64,000 nt of DNA from Lycorma delicatula (lineage: Eukaryota; Arthropoda; Insecta; Hemiptera; Fulgoridae), in assembly GCF_047948215.1 (NCBI RefSeq), contig NC_134464.1, positions 6,644,001 to 6,708,000 on the forward strand, given 5' to 3'. Shown piece after piece: positions 31,846 through 44,640 of this stretch. The notes beneath the pieces are model-generated. The model ran no database searches and had not been told where the DNA came from. It saw only the letters and a program-made list of their open reading frames with translations. The translations under genes were made by a program, and so were the position numbers. The number at the start of each line of letters is the position of its first letter. The stretch's first letter is position 1.

Positions 31846-32037
31846 TTAATCATTATGATATAGTTTCGGCGACGTTAAAAGCGGTGATGTATATATTCTA
31901 TTTCGTTTATCACTTATATTAAAAGGGCTGATGTTTTCTCGTGCATGATATCGCATCTCAATAACCTTATCAAAAAATCTTGTTAATTTGACAGCTGAAC
32001 TTGTTCCTGCTGCTAATGATCTCATCTGTCTACAATC
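31846..32037 (-). CDS. RABL3: RABL3 exon 5
   Basis: [20 protein letters not shown] to ...SPKLYHND and TAA, following TTACAG. Confidence 0.94.
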   Translation of the reverse strand, partial: DCRQMRSLAAGTSSAVKLTRFFDKVIEMRYHARENISPFNISDKRNRIYTSPLLTSPKLYHND

Positions 32038-35000
32038 CTGTAATTTATTAAAAAAAAAAGAAACATTCAAACATTTTTACAGATTCAAAATCTTATAAAA
32101 TAAGATTAAAACATGATTAACAAAGTAATTTAAAATGTTTAATATTAACAATTTTTGTACATTCATTATGTCATTACTCTATTTTTTCAACGATTAATTA
32201 TCACAAAAAATGTACTATAACTAACTTTCTAAATCCTTAGAAGTCTGGTTAACATACTGTGAAAATTTTAATAGTTTTTGTAAAAATAAATTGGCCAGCA
32301 AGAAAGTTTGCAAAGAGCAATCTGCAAACAGACAGATATTCTTCTAAAATATTATATTCTTAAGAGTTATTTAGATTCGGAGTAACAGTACAAGGTGAAA
32401 AGATAAAGATGCTATGATTTGCTGATGATATAGTAATTCTAGCAGAGAGTAAAAAGGATTTAGAAGAAACAATGAACAGCATAGATGAAGTCCTACGCAA
32501 AAACTATCGCATGAAAATAAACAAGAACAAAACAAAAGTAATGAAATGTAGTAGAAATAACAAAGATGGACCACTGAATGTGAAAATAGGAGGAGAAAAG
32601 ATTATGTAGGTAGAAGAATTTTGTTATTTGGGAAGTAAAATTACTAAAGATGGACGAAGCAGGAGCGATATAAAATGCCGAATAGCACAAGCTAAACGAG
32701 CCTTCAGTAAGAAATATAATTTGTTTACATCAAAAATTAATTTAAATGTCAGGAAAAGATTTTTGAAAGTGTATGTTTGGAGTGTCGCTTTATATGGAAG
32801 TGAAACTTGGACAATCGGAGTATCTGAGAAGAAAAGACTAGAAGCTTTTGAAATGTGGTGCTATAGGAGAATGTTAAAAATCAGATGGGTGGATAAAGAC
32901 GAATGAAGAGGTATTGCGGCAAATAGATGAAGAAAGTAGCATTTGGAAAAATATAGTTAAAAGAAGAGACAGACTTATAGGCCACATACTAAGGCATCCT
33001 GGAATAGTCGCTTTAATATTGGAAGGACAGGTAGAAGGGAAAAATTGTGTAGGCAGGCCACGTTTGGAGTATGTAAAACAAATTGTTGGGGATGTAGGAT
33101 GTAGAGGGTATACTGAAATGAAACAACTAGCACTATATAGGGAATCTTGGAGAGCTGCATCAAACCAGTCAAATGACTGAAGACAAAAAAAAAAAAAAAA
33201 GAGTTATTGATGGATATATTAGTCATATACGATTCTTATTAAAAAAATTAAATATTTTATTAACTTCATATAATGATAAAGAGATTTTGCTAGTTTATAA
33301 GACCCATAATATTACTAATCTTTATAAAACAAGATTGTTGTTAGAATAAGGTTATTTTTACTTTTTTGTTCTGAGTGAACTTATATTTTCTCCTTTGTTT
33401 CATTATCATAAATTGAAAATATATTTCAATTATTTACTTTATGCCATTCTTTTCCAACTTTTAGTTTAATTAGTTCTTTTTCTTTTTTAATTTTCTTTAT
33501 TTAATAATAACATACATCTTACATTAATTTTTAGAAGTATCTTTACTTTTACTCTCGTTGCTTTATTCAGATACTGTTTAAATTAAAAAAAAATATATAT
33601 ATATTAGTACTGCTATTTTTATTACATTCTATGATGAAAACAAAAATCTAAAACATTTATAATTCTAAAAGCTTACTTTTAAAAAAAATAGCTGTTTAGT
33701 AGCAAAGTAGCTTGGAAAGGGTAAAATCGTGAAATAAATGTGCTAAAACAGCATAAAATTTACAAACACACTGAATTTAACAAAAAAACAATGTAAAATG
33801 GTTAAATATATTACTTTACCAGATACTGAATGCATTTACTAACCATTTTAAAATAATCATCCAGCTGCTATATCATTAAATGAACTCATCCATGCTTTTC
33901 ATAAGATCTGCTGCTTCCAACTAAATAAAAAAATAAATGTTTTGCTCTGATGAGAGCATATTACTTTATATAGATCATGTCAAGAATAACAACAGATCTG
34001 TTACTCCATAGATAAAAAAAAAGAAATGCTATCATTTGCTGGATGGTAAATCGAAAGGGAAACCGTGGTAAAACTTTTATCAGAATGGCAGCACAAAGTG
34101 AATAATCATAAAATGAAAAACAGATATGATTTAAGTCCATAATAATTATTTAAAATATAAACACATGAAATAATATTAAACAATAACAAATATAAAAAAT
34201 AATTATAAATCGCACTTTAGAAGGCATTAATAATAAGGCATTAATTATTTGAGCACATTTTGAAAAGAGTTACGGAATATAAGATCGTTTTTTACATTTT
34301 TTAATTAGTATTATTTAAAAAAACATTGAGAGAATAATATTATTTCAGTAAAAGAATATTTTTTAATTATATTTGGAACCGATTGTGAAAAGATTTTTTA
34401 AATGATTTAGTAATTTATTAAAAGTGGCAACTGAAGTATAATAAAACCCTTTCTTATAAACAGAAATATTTTGTTGAGTTACATGAGAACAATTCTGATG
34501 TGTGGTTTGATTGAGATGGATATTGTTATTTTTTAAGAATAAATAAATAAATATGCTTTATAGTAAGCACTGTGTATTCATAAATATTAACACATGGAAA
34601 AGTTAATATTTTTATTCTCTGAATGCTCAGAGAATAAATCTGACGAGCATTCAGAGAATAAATCTGTATGATTTATACTTAAGTATAAATCTGTATGTTA
34701 TACATACAGATATCTGTACATACTGTTATCTTAAGTATAAATCTGTATGATTTATACTTAAGGATTCCAAATAATGATCTGACAGCCGACTTTTTTTATG
34801 TTGAAATCTCATTCTGGCTTTTTGAGAATGTCCTCAGAGATGGTATTATACTTTTCTGACGAGAATGTATGTAAGTATAATAAAAATTTAATAATGATGA
34901 CAAGCTTATCATTTTATTAAGGTGCTTCAAAGCAAAACAGTAAAGTTTGAATTTGTTAGCAAAATCAACTTCATCATCTCAAGAGAATTTTTCATGTAAT

Positions 35001-38000
35001 AAATAACAAATAAGAAACCTGAAATTTTACTGTTATAAAAATTTGACCGCATTTTGACATTCTAACATTAGAACATTATTTACATTTAATCATTTTTCAC
35101 AAATTTTCATTATAATTAAGCTATATAGTTTTTAATATTATATGGATAAATTATTTTTAGCAATTATGAAACTGGTCTTGCACAGAACAATTTTAACACT
35201 TGTGCTTGCAGGAAATTAGTCTGTTTGACCTGATGATAACTGTCAAACAAAAATGATTCACTTATATACACTAAAAAAGTCGGTAAATAACTACATTATC
35301 TAAGGTGGTTTATTAACCCAACCCAATTTTTATTTCATAAAAGATTTTGTAACAAAAAAAAAATTAACACATTGGTTTTTCATAATGTTTAGCATATTTC
35401 TCAGTCCATGTAAGTTTTGACATTTTACTGAAGCACCATATTTACAATACTATCTGTTCTTTATAAATCTATCAATTATAACAGTGAAATATTTTATTAT
35501 TTTTGATAGCCTTACCAATGTAAATGTCAATGTATTAAATTCAATCAGAACTCAACAAAGAGAAACTAAATAAACTTAAAAAGATTTAATGAAATTATGT
35601 ACTACAAGCTAAGAACCCTGTGATCTTTCACACAGTTCTTATTTATTACAAAAATAACAAAAGAGTTCAAAAGAGGGACAACAAAGAAATCGATAAGATT
35701 TCAAACGTTCATCAGTCAAAGTTCAAAAATTGTTTCAAATTTTATTTGCTTGTCTCAGACTAATTTTAAAACAAAAACTAAACACAAAGTTTTTATTAAA
35801 ATTCATCTATGAATTTTACGATAATTATGATCATTCTATTTTATCGGTAAATTATAAAAAAACTTGTTGAGCTCCATGATCCAATGGTAGCATCTTAGGC
35901 TTTTATTTAGTTTACATCCTTGTCAGGAATAGCATTAAGCTAAGAAATTTCCATTTTACATTCTCATGCACAAGCTTCAAGCATATATGGAAAAATGAAT
36001 CGTTACAAAAAAAATCCCAGAACTCCATTTTAAGTTTCAACAGCACTGAATGAATAGAACTGTATTACTTTTCTTCACTTAAAATTGTTTTCTGAAATGT
36101 AATCGCGCGTGAATAATTTACAAATATATTTACCAAAATGATTTGAAGTAAGTTTAATTGTCTTATTACTAATTTTTTCTTTGGAAACTGCATCCTGAGG
36201 AAATAAGTGCCAAATATATATTTTTTATCAAGAGAGGGAAGACCTCTACAAAAAAATGTCAAGTTAAGAAATAGAAGAATCGATAAGATTTCAAACATCT
36301 AGTTTAAAAAAATGTATTCCAATTAATACACAACTGCTTTAGAAAAACAAGACTTGCAGAATTTTTAAATGGCAGAGAGAGTGATCAAATAGAAATTTAT
36401 TAATTTAGGGAAAACTTACCAAAAATATTTCATCAGCTCCACAATCTTCAGCAAAACTACTTAATCTATGATTAATATTTGAATTGAATTCTTCAATCAA
36501 ATCAAACTTTGTCCCGATAACGAGTACTGGAATCTAATTATAACCAATCAAAAAAAACAAAACCATCACAAAGATTTATTGTTATTAAATAGAATTACTG
36601 ACTATTTTACTGTTAATTACTTCAAATTATTTATAAGAAAAATATACAAATAGCAACCTTAAAAGGGCATTAGATAGTTTATGATTATTAATAAAACTAT
36701 TACTACAAAAAAAAAAAAGTTTGGATATTTATAATCAATCTAACTATCACCTTGTATCATCTAAAGATATGCTCAGGGAAAGGAGTTTCTTTTGTTTAGT
36801 ATCGCTATCTCAGATTAAAAAAAATATTTATATACCTGATTAGAACCGATAAACTGTTCTGGATCAAAATCATCAAAACTTGAATTTCGTAATTTAGAAT
36901 TACCATCACGACTAAAAACCTCTGCTAACCATTTTTGTAGATTCTGTTGTGATTTTCTATTTGTTAAGTCATGAACTAAAATTATACCTGAAAAAAGAAA
37001 TCATACACTTCAGGTTTACCAATAGTTTTTCTTTTTTCTACTTTTTAAAAAAAGGTTTTAATGACAAATTATTTAAAAACAGGAATATAGTTATTTTTTT
37101 CAAGTTCAATAAAACTATAAAGATTTTTAATTACATGTAACAATTACTACAAGAATTCCAGTTTTTTATGTAGTTTCACCCCCTCTATGAATCATGAGAC
37201 CTTGCCGTTGGTGAGGGGACTTGAGTTCTCAGTGCTACAGAGTAGCTGGACCGAAGGTGCAACCATATCGGAGAGGTATCTGTTGAGAGCCAGACTAAGG
37301 AATGATTCCTGAAAGAGGTCAGCAGCTCTTTCAGTAGTTGTTAAGGGCGTGAGTCAGGACGACTTAAATGGCCATATCAACATCACTCAGTCCTTTGAGT
37401 ACTGCGCAGCTGAAATCAATGGAAAACTACAGCTTCTTTATTTCCAAGAAAATGTAGCTCTCTGCATTTTCATATAGCAATGATGGAGGCGCCTTCCTTG
37501 GTAAAATATTCCGGAGATAAACTAGTTCGGATCTCCGGGTGGGGACTACTAAGGCACTAAGGAAGGGGTCACCAGAAAATTAAAAAATAGCATTCTATGA
37601 GTCAAAGCGTGGAATGTTAGAAGTTTAAAAAAGGTTGGTAGGCTAGAAAATTTAAAAAGGGAAATGGATAGGATAAAGGTAGATGTAGTAGGAATTAGTG
37701 AGGTTCAGTGGGAAGAGGAAGGCGACTTTTGGTCAGGTGATTTTAGAATAATTGACTCGGCTTCAAATAATGGGCAGGCAGGAGTAGGTTTCATAATGAA
37801 CAAGAAGATAGGAAAGAGAGTAGAGTATTTCAAAATGCATAGCGATAGAATCATTGTATTACGGATAAAATCAAAAAATAAACCGACAACGATTGTTGAC
37901 ATCTATATGCCTACAAGTGCTCATGATGATGATGATGAGGTAGAGTGTGTATACGAAGAGATTGATGAAGCAATTAAACACGTAAAAGGAGATGAAAATT

Positions 38001-41000
38001 TAATAATAGTTGGAGATTGGAATGCAAGCATTGGAAAAGGCAAGGAAGGAAATATAGTGGGTGAATACGGGCTGGGTAAAAGGAATGAAACAGGGGACAG
38101 ACTTATAGAGTCTTGCACGAAGTATAATTTAGTAATTGCCAACACCCAATTTAAAAATCATAATAGAAGAATATACACTTGGAAAAAGCCAGGCGATACT
38201 GCAAGGTATCAGATAGATTATATCATGGTTAAGCAAAGATTTAGAAATCAACTCGTTGACTGCAAAACTTACCCTGGAGCAGACATTTATAGCGACCATA
38301 ATTTGGTGATAATGAAATGTAGATTGGGGTTTAAAAACCTGAAGAAAAGGCGTCAGATGAATCGTTGGAATTTAGAGAAGCTTGAGTAAAAGGAGGTAAA
38401 AAAGATTTTTGAGGAGGACATCGCAAGAGGTCTGAGTAAAAAAGATAAGGAAGAAAATGTAAAAGAAGAATCGGAGAATATTAAAAAGGAAATTCTTAAA
38501 TCAGCAGAAGCGAACTTAGGCGGAAGAAAGAGAACTGGTAGTAAACCTTGGGTTTCAGACGATATATTGCAGCTGATGGATGAACGTAGAAAATATAAAA
38601 ATGCTAGTGATGAAAGTAAAAGGAACTATCGACAATTAAGAAATACTATAAACAGGAAGTGCAAACTAACGAAAGAAGAGTGGATTAAAGAAAAGTGTTC
38701 AGACGTGGAAAGAGAAATGAACATTGGTAAAATAGACGGAACATACAGGAAAGTTAAGAAAAATTTTGGGGTACATAAATTAAAATTTAATAATGTGTTA
38801 AACAAAGATGGTATACCGATTTATAATACGAAAGATAAAGTTGATAGGTGGGTGGAATATATTGAAGAGTTATACGAAGGAAATAAATTAGAAAATGGTG
38901 TTATAGAGGAAGAAGAGGAAGTTGAAGAGGATGAAAGGGGAGAAACAATACTGAGATCTGAATAAAGAGAGCATTAAAAGATTTGAATGGCAGAAAGGCT
39001 CCTGGAATAGACGGAATACCTGTAGAATTACTGCGCAGTGCAGGCAAGGAAGCGATTGATAGATTATAAAAAATGGTGTGTAATATTTATGAAAAAGGGG
39101 AAGTTCCGACAGACTTAAAAAAAAAGTGTTATAGTCATGATAACAAAGAAAGCAGGGGCAGATAAATGTGAAGAATACAGGACAATTAGTTTAACTAGTC
39201 ATGCATAAAAAATCTTAACTAGAATTCTATACAGAAGAATTGAGAGGAGAGTGGGAGAAGTGTTAGAAGACCGATTTGGTTTCACAAAAAGTATAGAGAC
39301 AAGGGAAGCAATTTTAGGCCTCAGATTAATAGTAGAAGGAAGATTAAAGAAAAACAAACCAACATACTTGGCATTTATAGACCTAGAAAAGGCATTCGAT
39401 AACGTAGACTAGAATAAAATGTTCAGCATTTTAAAAAAATTATGGTTCAAATACAGAGATAGAAGAACAATTGCTAAAATTTACAGGAACCAAACAGCAA
39501 CAGTAATAATTGAAGAACATAAGAAAGAAGCCGTAATAAGAAAGGGAGTCCAACAAGGATGTTTCCATCCCCGTTTCTGTTTAATCTTTACATGGAACTA
39601 GCAGTTAATGATGTTAAAGAACAATTTAGATTCGAAGTAACAGTACAAGGTGAAAAGATAAAGATGCTATGATTTGCTGATGATATAGTAATTCTAGCCG
39701 AGAGTAAAAAGGATTTAGAAGAAACAATGAATGGCATAGATGACGTCCTACGTAAGAACTATCGCATGAAAATAAGCAAGAACAAAAGTAATGAAATGTA
39801 TTAGAAATAACAAAAATGGACCACTGAATGTGAAAATAGGAGAAGAAAAGACTATGGAGGTAGAAGAATTTTGTTATTTGGGAAGTAGAATTAGTAAAGA
39901 TGGACGAAGCAGGAGCGATATAAAATGCCGAATAGCACAAGCGAAACGAGCCTTCAGTCAGAAATATAATTTGTTTACATCAAAAATTAATTTAAACGCC
40001 TGGAAAAGATTTTTGAAAGTATATGTTTGGAGTGTCGCTTTATATGTCGCTTTATAAACTTGGATGATCGGAGTATCTGAGAAGAAAAGATTAGAAGCTT
40101 TTGAAATGTGGTGCTATAGGAGAATGTGAAAAATCAGATGGGTGGATAAAGTGTCAGATGAAGAGGTATTGAGGCAAATAGATGAAGAAAGAAGCATTTG
40201 GAAAAATATAGTTAAAAGAAGAGACAGACTTATAGGCCACATACTAAGACATCTAGGAATAGTCGCTTTAATATTGGAAGGTAGAAGGAAAAAATTGTGT
40301 AAGCAGGACACGTTTAGAATATGTAAAACAAATTGTTAGGGATGTAGGATGTAGGGGGTATACCGAAATGAAACGACTAGCATTAGATAGGGAATCTTGG
40401 AGAGTTGCATCAAACCAGTCAAATGACTGAAGACAAAAAAAAAAAAGAAAGTAGTTTCATTAAGCATTTCATAATGTATTTTGCATGGATAGGTAAACTA
40501 AATTACATGCAATTACATATCTATATCCTTGTGCAGCTGCATCCTTGTTCATATAGCAATAGTATCTGTGGAGCTTTTGTGACAGTCAACAATATAAAAA
40601 TTAAACAAAAAATTAAAAAAAGTATAGTTTTATAAAATATTGTACTGTTCCCCTAATGATATAACATAATGAAAAATTGCTGTGTTGGTCTGTTGTTTTG
40701 AATTATTAATGCCTTAATAACACCAGTCTAGATGATTTGTTTCAAATATTTTCTGCATTACCATTACATCAGATATTTAAATCAATTTGTATTTATAATA
40801 CAAAGAAAACATATTGCCAATTCATACAACACAATATACTGTGATGACAATCATACAATAATGACAACAAATACCTCAAGATATCAAATATATATATATA
40901 TATATATATATGAGTCCAATAAAAAAAAACAATATTTTTATTATTTATATTTTATTTTATAGAACTACAATCTTTTTTTTCTATATTATAGTGTTAAAAA

Positions 41001-44000
41001 GAAATTGATTATTTAAATTAAAACATTTAAAAGCATAAGGAAAAAAGTGTATTATTATTATTATTATTATTACCATCACAAGTTTATCATGTACCCTGAG
41101 ACAAGTGCCTTCTACCATATTCATCTTCCTGAGAGGTTCCATTTTTTTTTTGTTTTCTATAATTTTTACTTTTTCCTTTTCTTTTGCATCTTCCTCAAAT
41201 TCTTCTAGCACTGGTGTAATTAATCAATCTCTTCTCATAATATGACACAACCAGTTAGCTTTCCTACTCTGAATTGTACTGATTAAGCTACTATTTTCAT
41301 TAACTTTACACAACATATCCTCATTTTTCACTTTCTGTACACTGAATCTTCTCCATGTCTCCTCACTTTGTCCATATTTTGCATTCATGCAGAAGCGTAT
41401 TCCAAATATAGTATTTCAAGAGATATTTCTTCATGTGAAATGCTTCTAGAGATGGTGCATTCTTGTTTTTATTTTGTTTTCAATTTTGCAATCTTCTATC
41501 ATCTAAGTCATTTCTTCAGATACCTAAATAACGGTACTTCTTCTTACCTTTTTGTTTTTCTAAAGGATTGTTTATCATATCTTCAACAAATGTTAATATT
41601 AACAAGGTTGGTGACAGACAGCACTTTGCCTTACTCCTAATCCTAATCAAACAACTTGGTTTAAGTATCTTTGTTTTCATGGTTGTTTTATAATTCAGGT
41701 AGAATTCTGTTATTAATCTTAAATCAATCCAATGTACTTCTTAATTTTTCCATTATTTCACGACATCTGAAAAGTTAAATTTTTCCCATATCTATAAAAG
41801 TTGCACTTATTATTTTACCTCCCTGTAAACTTCTCACCAATAGTTCTTAAATTATTATTTTGGCGGTTGTATAACAAATAATATAAAGGTTTAAGTTTTA
41901 ATTTGTTATATCTCTTGGAAGAGTGTGCAGTGTTGATTTAAAGCAAGAACCAAACAGCAGAAAAATTTTCCGTTTGATATCCTGATGACAAGTTTACAGG
42001 CCATTCTTTTTTGCTGCAGCAAGTGTAACAAGAGTTGCTTATTTGAATATACTACAATTAATAAATTTTTACCTCAGGGATTTTATAATGTTGCTTAGAA
42101 AATGGGGTAAAAGAATGTACCTTACAGAATTATAAAGAAAAAAATCTTTTCAAACAAGGCCAGATGCATTACTTAAAGAAATAGAAAAATTACATTAATA
42201 GAAACAAAGAAAAATCAAAGGATGTAAATGTTACTTGTCAAGATTTTATTTTTCATATTTTTGGTTAAAATCTTACATCGCATACAAATATTTTTGTTTA
42301 TTTTATTCTAATACATATGTTTTTATTTAATGTAGATTACACCTAATATCACATAAACGAACATTAATCAGTAAATGGTTCTGCATGATCTACCAATTAG
42401 TATTCAAAAACAATCACAACATTTTCATATGTACATAAGAGAGTGTGCACTGGTGTTTAAAATGATTTTCATTCATTAGATAACATTTTAAAGGTAAAAA
42501 TATTCCTTGTAATTTTCTATAAGAATAAAGAATTATATAAAATGTTGAAGAGAGCATAACGTGATTTTAGAAACTGGATTGCATGATCTTTGGACTGCTC
42601 TAAAAATAGATGCCAGTTAAGTTAAACTAAGAACAAAAAGATATTTTTCTTTTAATTTTTTTAAAGTTATTAGTCTATAGTCTTACAGCACCTGATTTGC
42701 ATTAATTTGTAATACATCAGATTAAAACGACAAAGCTTTTGTGAAGATGAGATCTTGACTGATAATTCTTAATTGAAAAACTCACAAAGAAATCTGATTA
42801 AACTTAGAAGTGGGATATATTTATGAATTAACTGGATAAAATATACAATAATAGTTCAGAATAATGAGAAAACAAAATATAATATGAGGGTAATGATGTC
42901 ATTAAAGTAATAATTAATGTAAAAGTCCATAATATGCTGATCATTTAAAAGTACAAGTGCCTGAATGGAGCTAAAACTATGGTAATAGGTATTTAGCTAG
43001 ATTAAAGAAATTCTAGCAATGGGGGCTATTAACTTTATTATATTGTCATTAACTCATAATAAAGAATGAAAAGAAAAAAATAACCTTACAAACATGAATT
43101 AAAACCTTATAATGACCTACATTAGATCTTAAATGTACGATACCTTTTATAAAGTCAGTACAATAATAATATTGGTATAGAATAATACAAGAAAAAAAAA
43201 AATATATATATATATAAAGGGAAATTAATAAACCTGCTTGTCCAACAAAAAAAAAAAAACTACTTTCTCTCGTATTATCAATAAACTGAATCATGCCATA
43301 TACTTGAACTTACCATGTACAGAATTATAGAAAACAGAACGAGTCATTCTGTGATTACTGCTACCACCAACATCCCATAATTCAATAAAATAAGTTTTCT
43401 GATATGATGTCCCTTCTTTATATTCATGTAACTTTACTTCCACTGAACATCCAACAGTCCATGATGGATTACTGATTGGTTCATGCTGAGCAATAAGATG
43501 AGTTAATGAAGTTTTTCCAACACCTGAAAATTAAATGGTAATATTCATTCACTAATTTTGGAAAATAAATTAATACTTGCAGGTTCTTAACTCTAAAAAG
43601 CTGTCATGCCATTACCTTAAAGAGACTTATTACTTTTGAAAGTATTTAAAAAGAAAAAAATGATAAAGTGTTCTACTTCAGGAAGCCCGTATTTAACTGA
43701 CTATTTCAATAAAATTTATTTTTATTCAGAATTTAGAGCAGCAGGAGGATATGTTCAAACATATTTGCAATGTTGATAATTAATGCTGTCAGAGGTTTTC
43801 AATATACGTCTACCATGTCGGCGAGGTTATTCTCATCCGACTGAAGTAATGTGTGGCGTACATAGGATAGAAGAACTATCTCTATATTATTCAGCTAGAT
43901 ACCATTGTTTGGTAATAATCTGTATTAGTTTTAAATAAAACTATTATGCTACGTGTTATCACTTAACCTATAAAAATGGTCATATTTCAATTTTTAGGTC

Positions 44001-44074
44001 TAAATGCAAATATATTATTTTATACCTGAATCACCTATTACAAGCACTTTTACTTTATCAACTGCAGCCATCAT
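31846..44074 (-). CDS. RABL3: RABL3, Rab-like small GTPase 3 (five exons, 237 aa)
   Basis: Exons 44071-44026, 43523-43314, 36987-36836, 36533-36420 and 32037-31846; 714 nt in all, every junction in phase with GT-AG borders. The protein starts [13 protein letters not shown] (an extra ATG directly upstream at 44074 is in frame). It has a P-loop GDSGVGKT at residues 13-20, the NPSWTVGCS block at 34-42, WDVGG at 65-69 (G3), VHDLTN after residue 89, a GTKFD motif at 143-147 standing in for NKxD, and [14 protein letters not shown] near the C terminus. There is no prenylation Cys at the end, as is normal for RABL3, which acts as a homodimeric, lipid-anchor-free GTPase. Known RABL3 roles in proliferation and RAS prenylation come from vertebrates and are not shown here. 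Introns 2 and 4 carry RTE insertions on the opposite strand. Confidence 0.95.
32372..33200 (+). mobile_element. RTE-type LINE copy 1, severely 5'-truncated
   Basis: Begins in the reverse transcriptase domain just before the FADD box and runs to ATGACTGAAGAC plus poly(A). Flanking duplication AGAGTTATT at 32363-32371 and 33200-33208. The Arg codon two residues before FADD is TGA (32415-32417). A second stop, TAG, stands at the VEEFCYLG block, and another break follows VDKDE. The C-terminal [20 protein letters not shown] and [13 protein letters not shown] blocks are readable. It sits in RABL3 intron 4, antisense to the gene. Confidence 0.9.
34670..34760. repeat. Cluster of short palindromes and direct repeats
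   Basis: GATTTATACTTAAGTATAAATC is split-symmetric over 22 bp at 34670-34691. ATCTGTATG-TTATA-CATACAGAT lies at 34689-34711. A second copy of the first unit follows near 34731-34760. Just upstream, ATTCAGAGAATAAATCTG-like units repeat directly. Confidence 0.8.
36420..36533 (-). CDS. RABL3: RABL3 exon 4
   Basis: Exactly 38 codons: [16 protein letters not shown] to CGADEIFL. Acceptor TTATAATTAG, donor GTAAGT. Confidence 0.94.
36836..36987 (-). CDS. RABL3: RABL3 exon 3
   Basis: Encodes [20 protein letters not shown] through ...[10 protein letters not shown] between TTTTTTCAG and GTATAT. Confidence 0.94.
37612..38389 (+). pseudogene. RTE endonuclease domain
   Basis: [20 protein letters not shown], then VVGISEVQW (catalytic Glu), [11 protein letters not shown] (N/D pair), the [19 protein letters not shown] block and [12 protein letters not shown] (catalytic SDH). 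All core residues of an exonuclease-endonuclease-phosphatase fold are present. It is cut off from the reverse transcriptase by the TAA at 38387. A TGA upstream of WNVR also breaks the N terminus. Confidence 0.85.
38390..40430 (+). pseudogene. RTE reverse transcriptase and C-terminal domain, broken
   Basis: In frame with the endonuclease to 38965. The change GAATTTAAG to GAATAAAG (compare copy 3) then shifts the frame. Later pieces hold [13 protein letters not shown] (motif A), [14 protein letters not shown] (the place of the Q-F-G-F block), LKMPYIC-like remnants and FADD preceded by TGA. The C-terminal [20 protein letters not shown] region follows with several lesions. Confidence 0.85.
40893..40912. 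repeat. (TA)n microsatellite
   Basis: About ten TA units. An (ATT)n run lies nearby at 41050-41072. Confidence 0.85.
41000..41835 (-). pseudogene. Fossil RTE-like LINE, reverse transcriptase to C terminus
   Basis: Minus-strand pieces in order: ATFIDMGKI (motif A), [20 protein letters not shown] (the QGC.LSP.LF block), [68 protein letters not shown]. These match the order in the young RTE copies, at low identity. Confidence 0.55.
43314..43523 (-). CDS. RABL3: RABL3 exon 2
   Basis: Follows TTTTCAG. It completes the P-loop (GVGKTS) and carries the switch regions and WDVGG. It ends in the middle of the Gly codon of HGII, before GTAAGT. Confidence 0.95.
44026..44074 (-). CDS. RABL3: RABL3 exon 1
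   Basis: Encodes M(M)[14 protein letters not shown] plus the first base of Gly16, then a GTATAA donor. The tandem ATG leaves the exact start ambiguous by one codon. Confidence 0.93.
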
Positions 44075-44640
44075 AAAATAAAACAATCGGAAAAACACTT
44101 TGTTTATTTACCAATAATAAATACAGAAAACGCAATTGAGAACAAAAAATCGATACAGCAAACTTCATACTGTAAAACGATAGGTTGAAATAATAAACCA
44201 TCGATTGTTTGAACGATCTCATTTTTAGACATCGATAATAACAACACCATCAAACAATTTGTAAATCACAGTTGCTGACAAAATTGAAAAGAAAATTTAA
44301 AATAAATTATTTCTTATATATTGAATTATACTTTGTTACACTAGTATTATTGAATTTACATAATAACCTTAAAATATATTGAAATAAAACCGTCTAAAAG
44401 GCACAAAAAAAGAGTACAGAAAAAAGAAAACAAATAAATCTTTTAATCTGATATTGTCTGAAATTGTGCACAATTTGGATAAAAAATAGATATGAATAAG
44501 TCCACTTTTTAAAATATCATTATATGAAATAATTGTCATTAGAAAATATGAACATATTAAATAAAAAAAACAATTCAGAACCGTTGTTAAAAATTATTTT
44601 TATACTTATTTATATATAATGTTGAATGGATTGTCGAAAA
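44075..44640 (-). promoter_or_regulatory. Upstream region of RABL3
   Basis: The promoter is expected here. CATCGATTG and ATCGATAATAAC at about 44200-44235 are the only GC-containing motifs that repeat. No TATA box can be told apart from background. Confidence 0.25.

Larger units (their letters stand above)
32038..36419 (-). other. RABL3 intron 4
   Basis: Holds the truncated RTE copy at 32372-33200 and a palindrome cluster at 34670-34760. The rest, 33.2-36.4 kb, is AT-rich with no recognised element. A tRNA-like scrap (GATCCAATGGTAGCATCTTA) at 35878-35897 lacks a B box. Confidence 0.45.
37179..40450 (+). mobile_element. RTE-type LINE copy 2, full length, inactive
   Basis: 3.27 kb between GTAGTTTCA duplications (37170-37178 and 40451-40459), ending ATGACTGAAGAC plus poly(A). 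The 5' region starts CCCCCTCTATGAATCATGAG. One frame encodes an apurinic-type endonuclease then reverse transcriptase, as expected for the RTE clade, with no separate ORF1. The endonuclease is open from 37664 to a TAA at 38387-38389. The same frame resumes to 38965. Further on are many stops and frameshifts, including TGA at 39670-39672 before FADD. It lies antisense in RABL3 intron 2. Confidence 0.92.
36988..43313 (-). other. RABL3 intron 2
   Basis: Contains a full-length RTE copy and an older LINE fossil. The stretch 41,840-43,310 shows only AT-rich DNA with a (TA)n near 43201-43217. Confidence 0.5.

Noticed and set aside
35878..35897. tRNA-like GATCCAATGGTAGCATCTTA
   Set aside because: Looks like an A box, but no B box or cloverleaf follows.
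508..43217. CRISPR-like arrays
   Set aside because: The only regular arrays are simple microsatellites. There are no spaced identical repeats and the DNA is eukaryotic.
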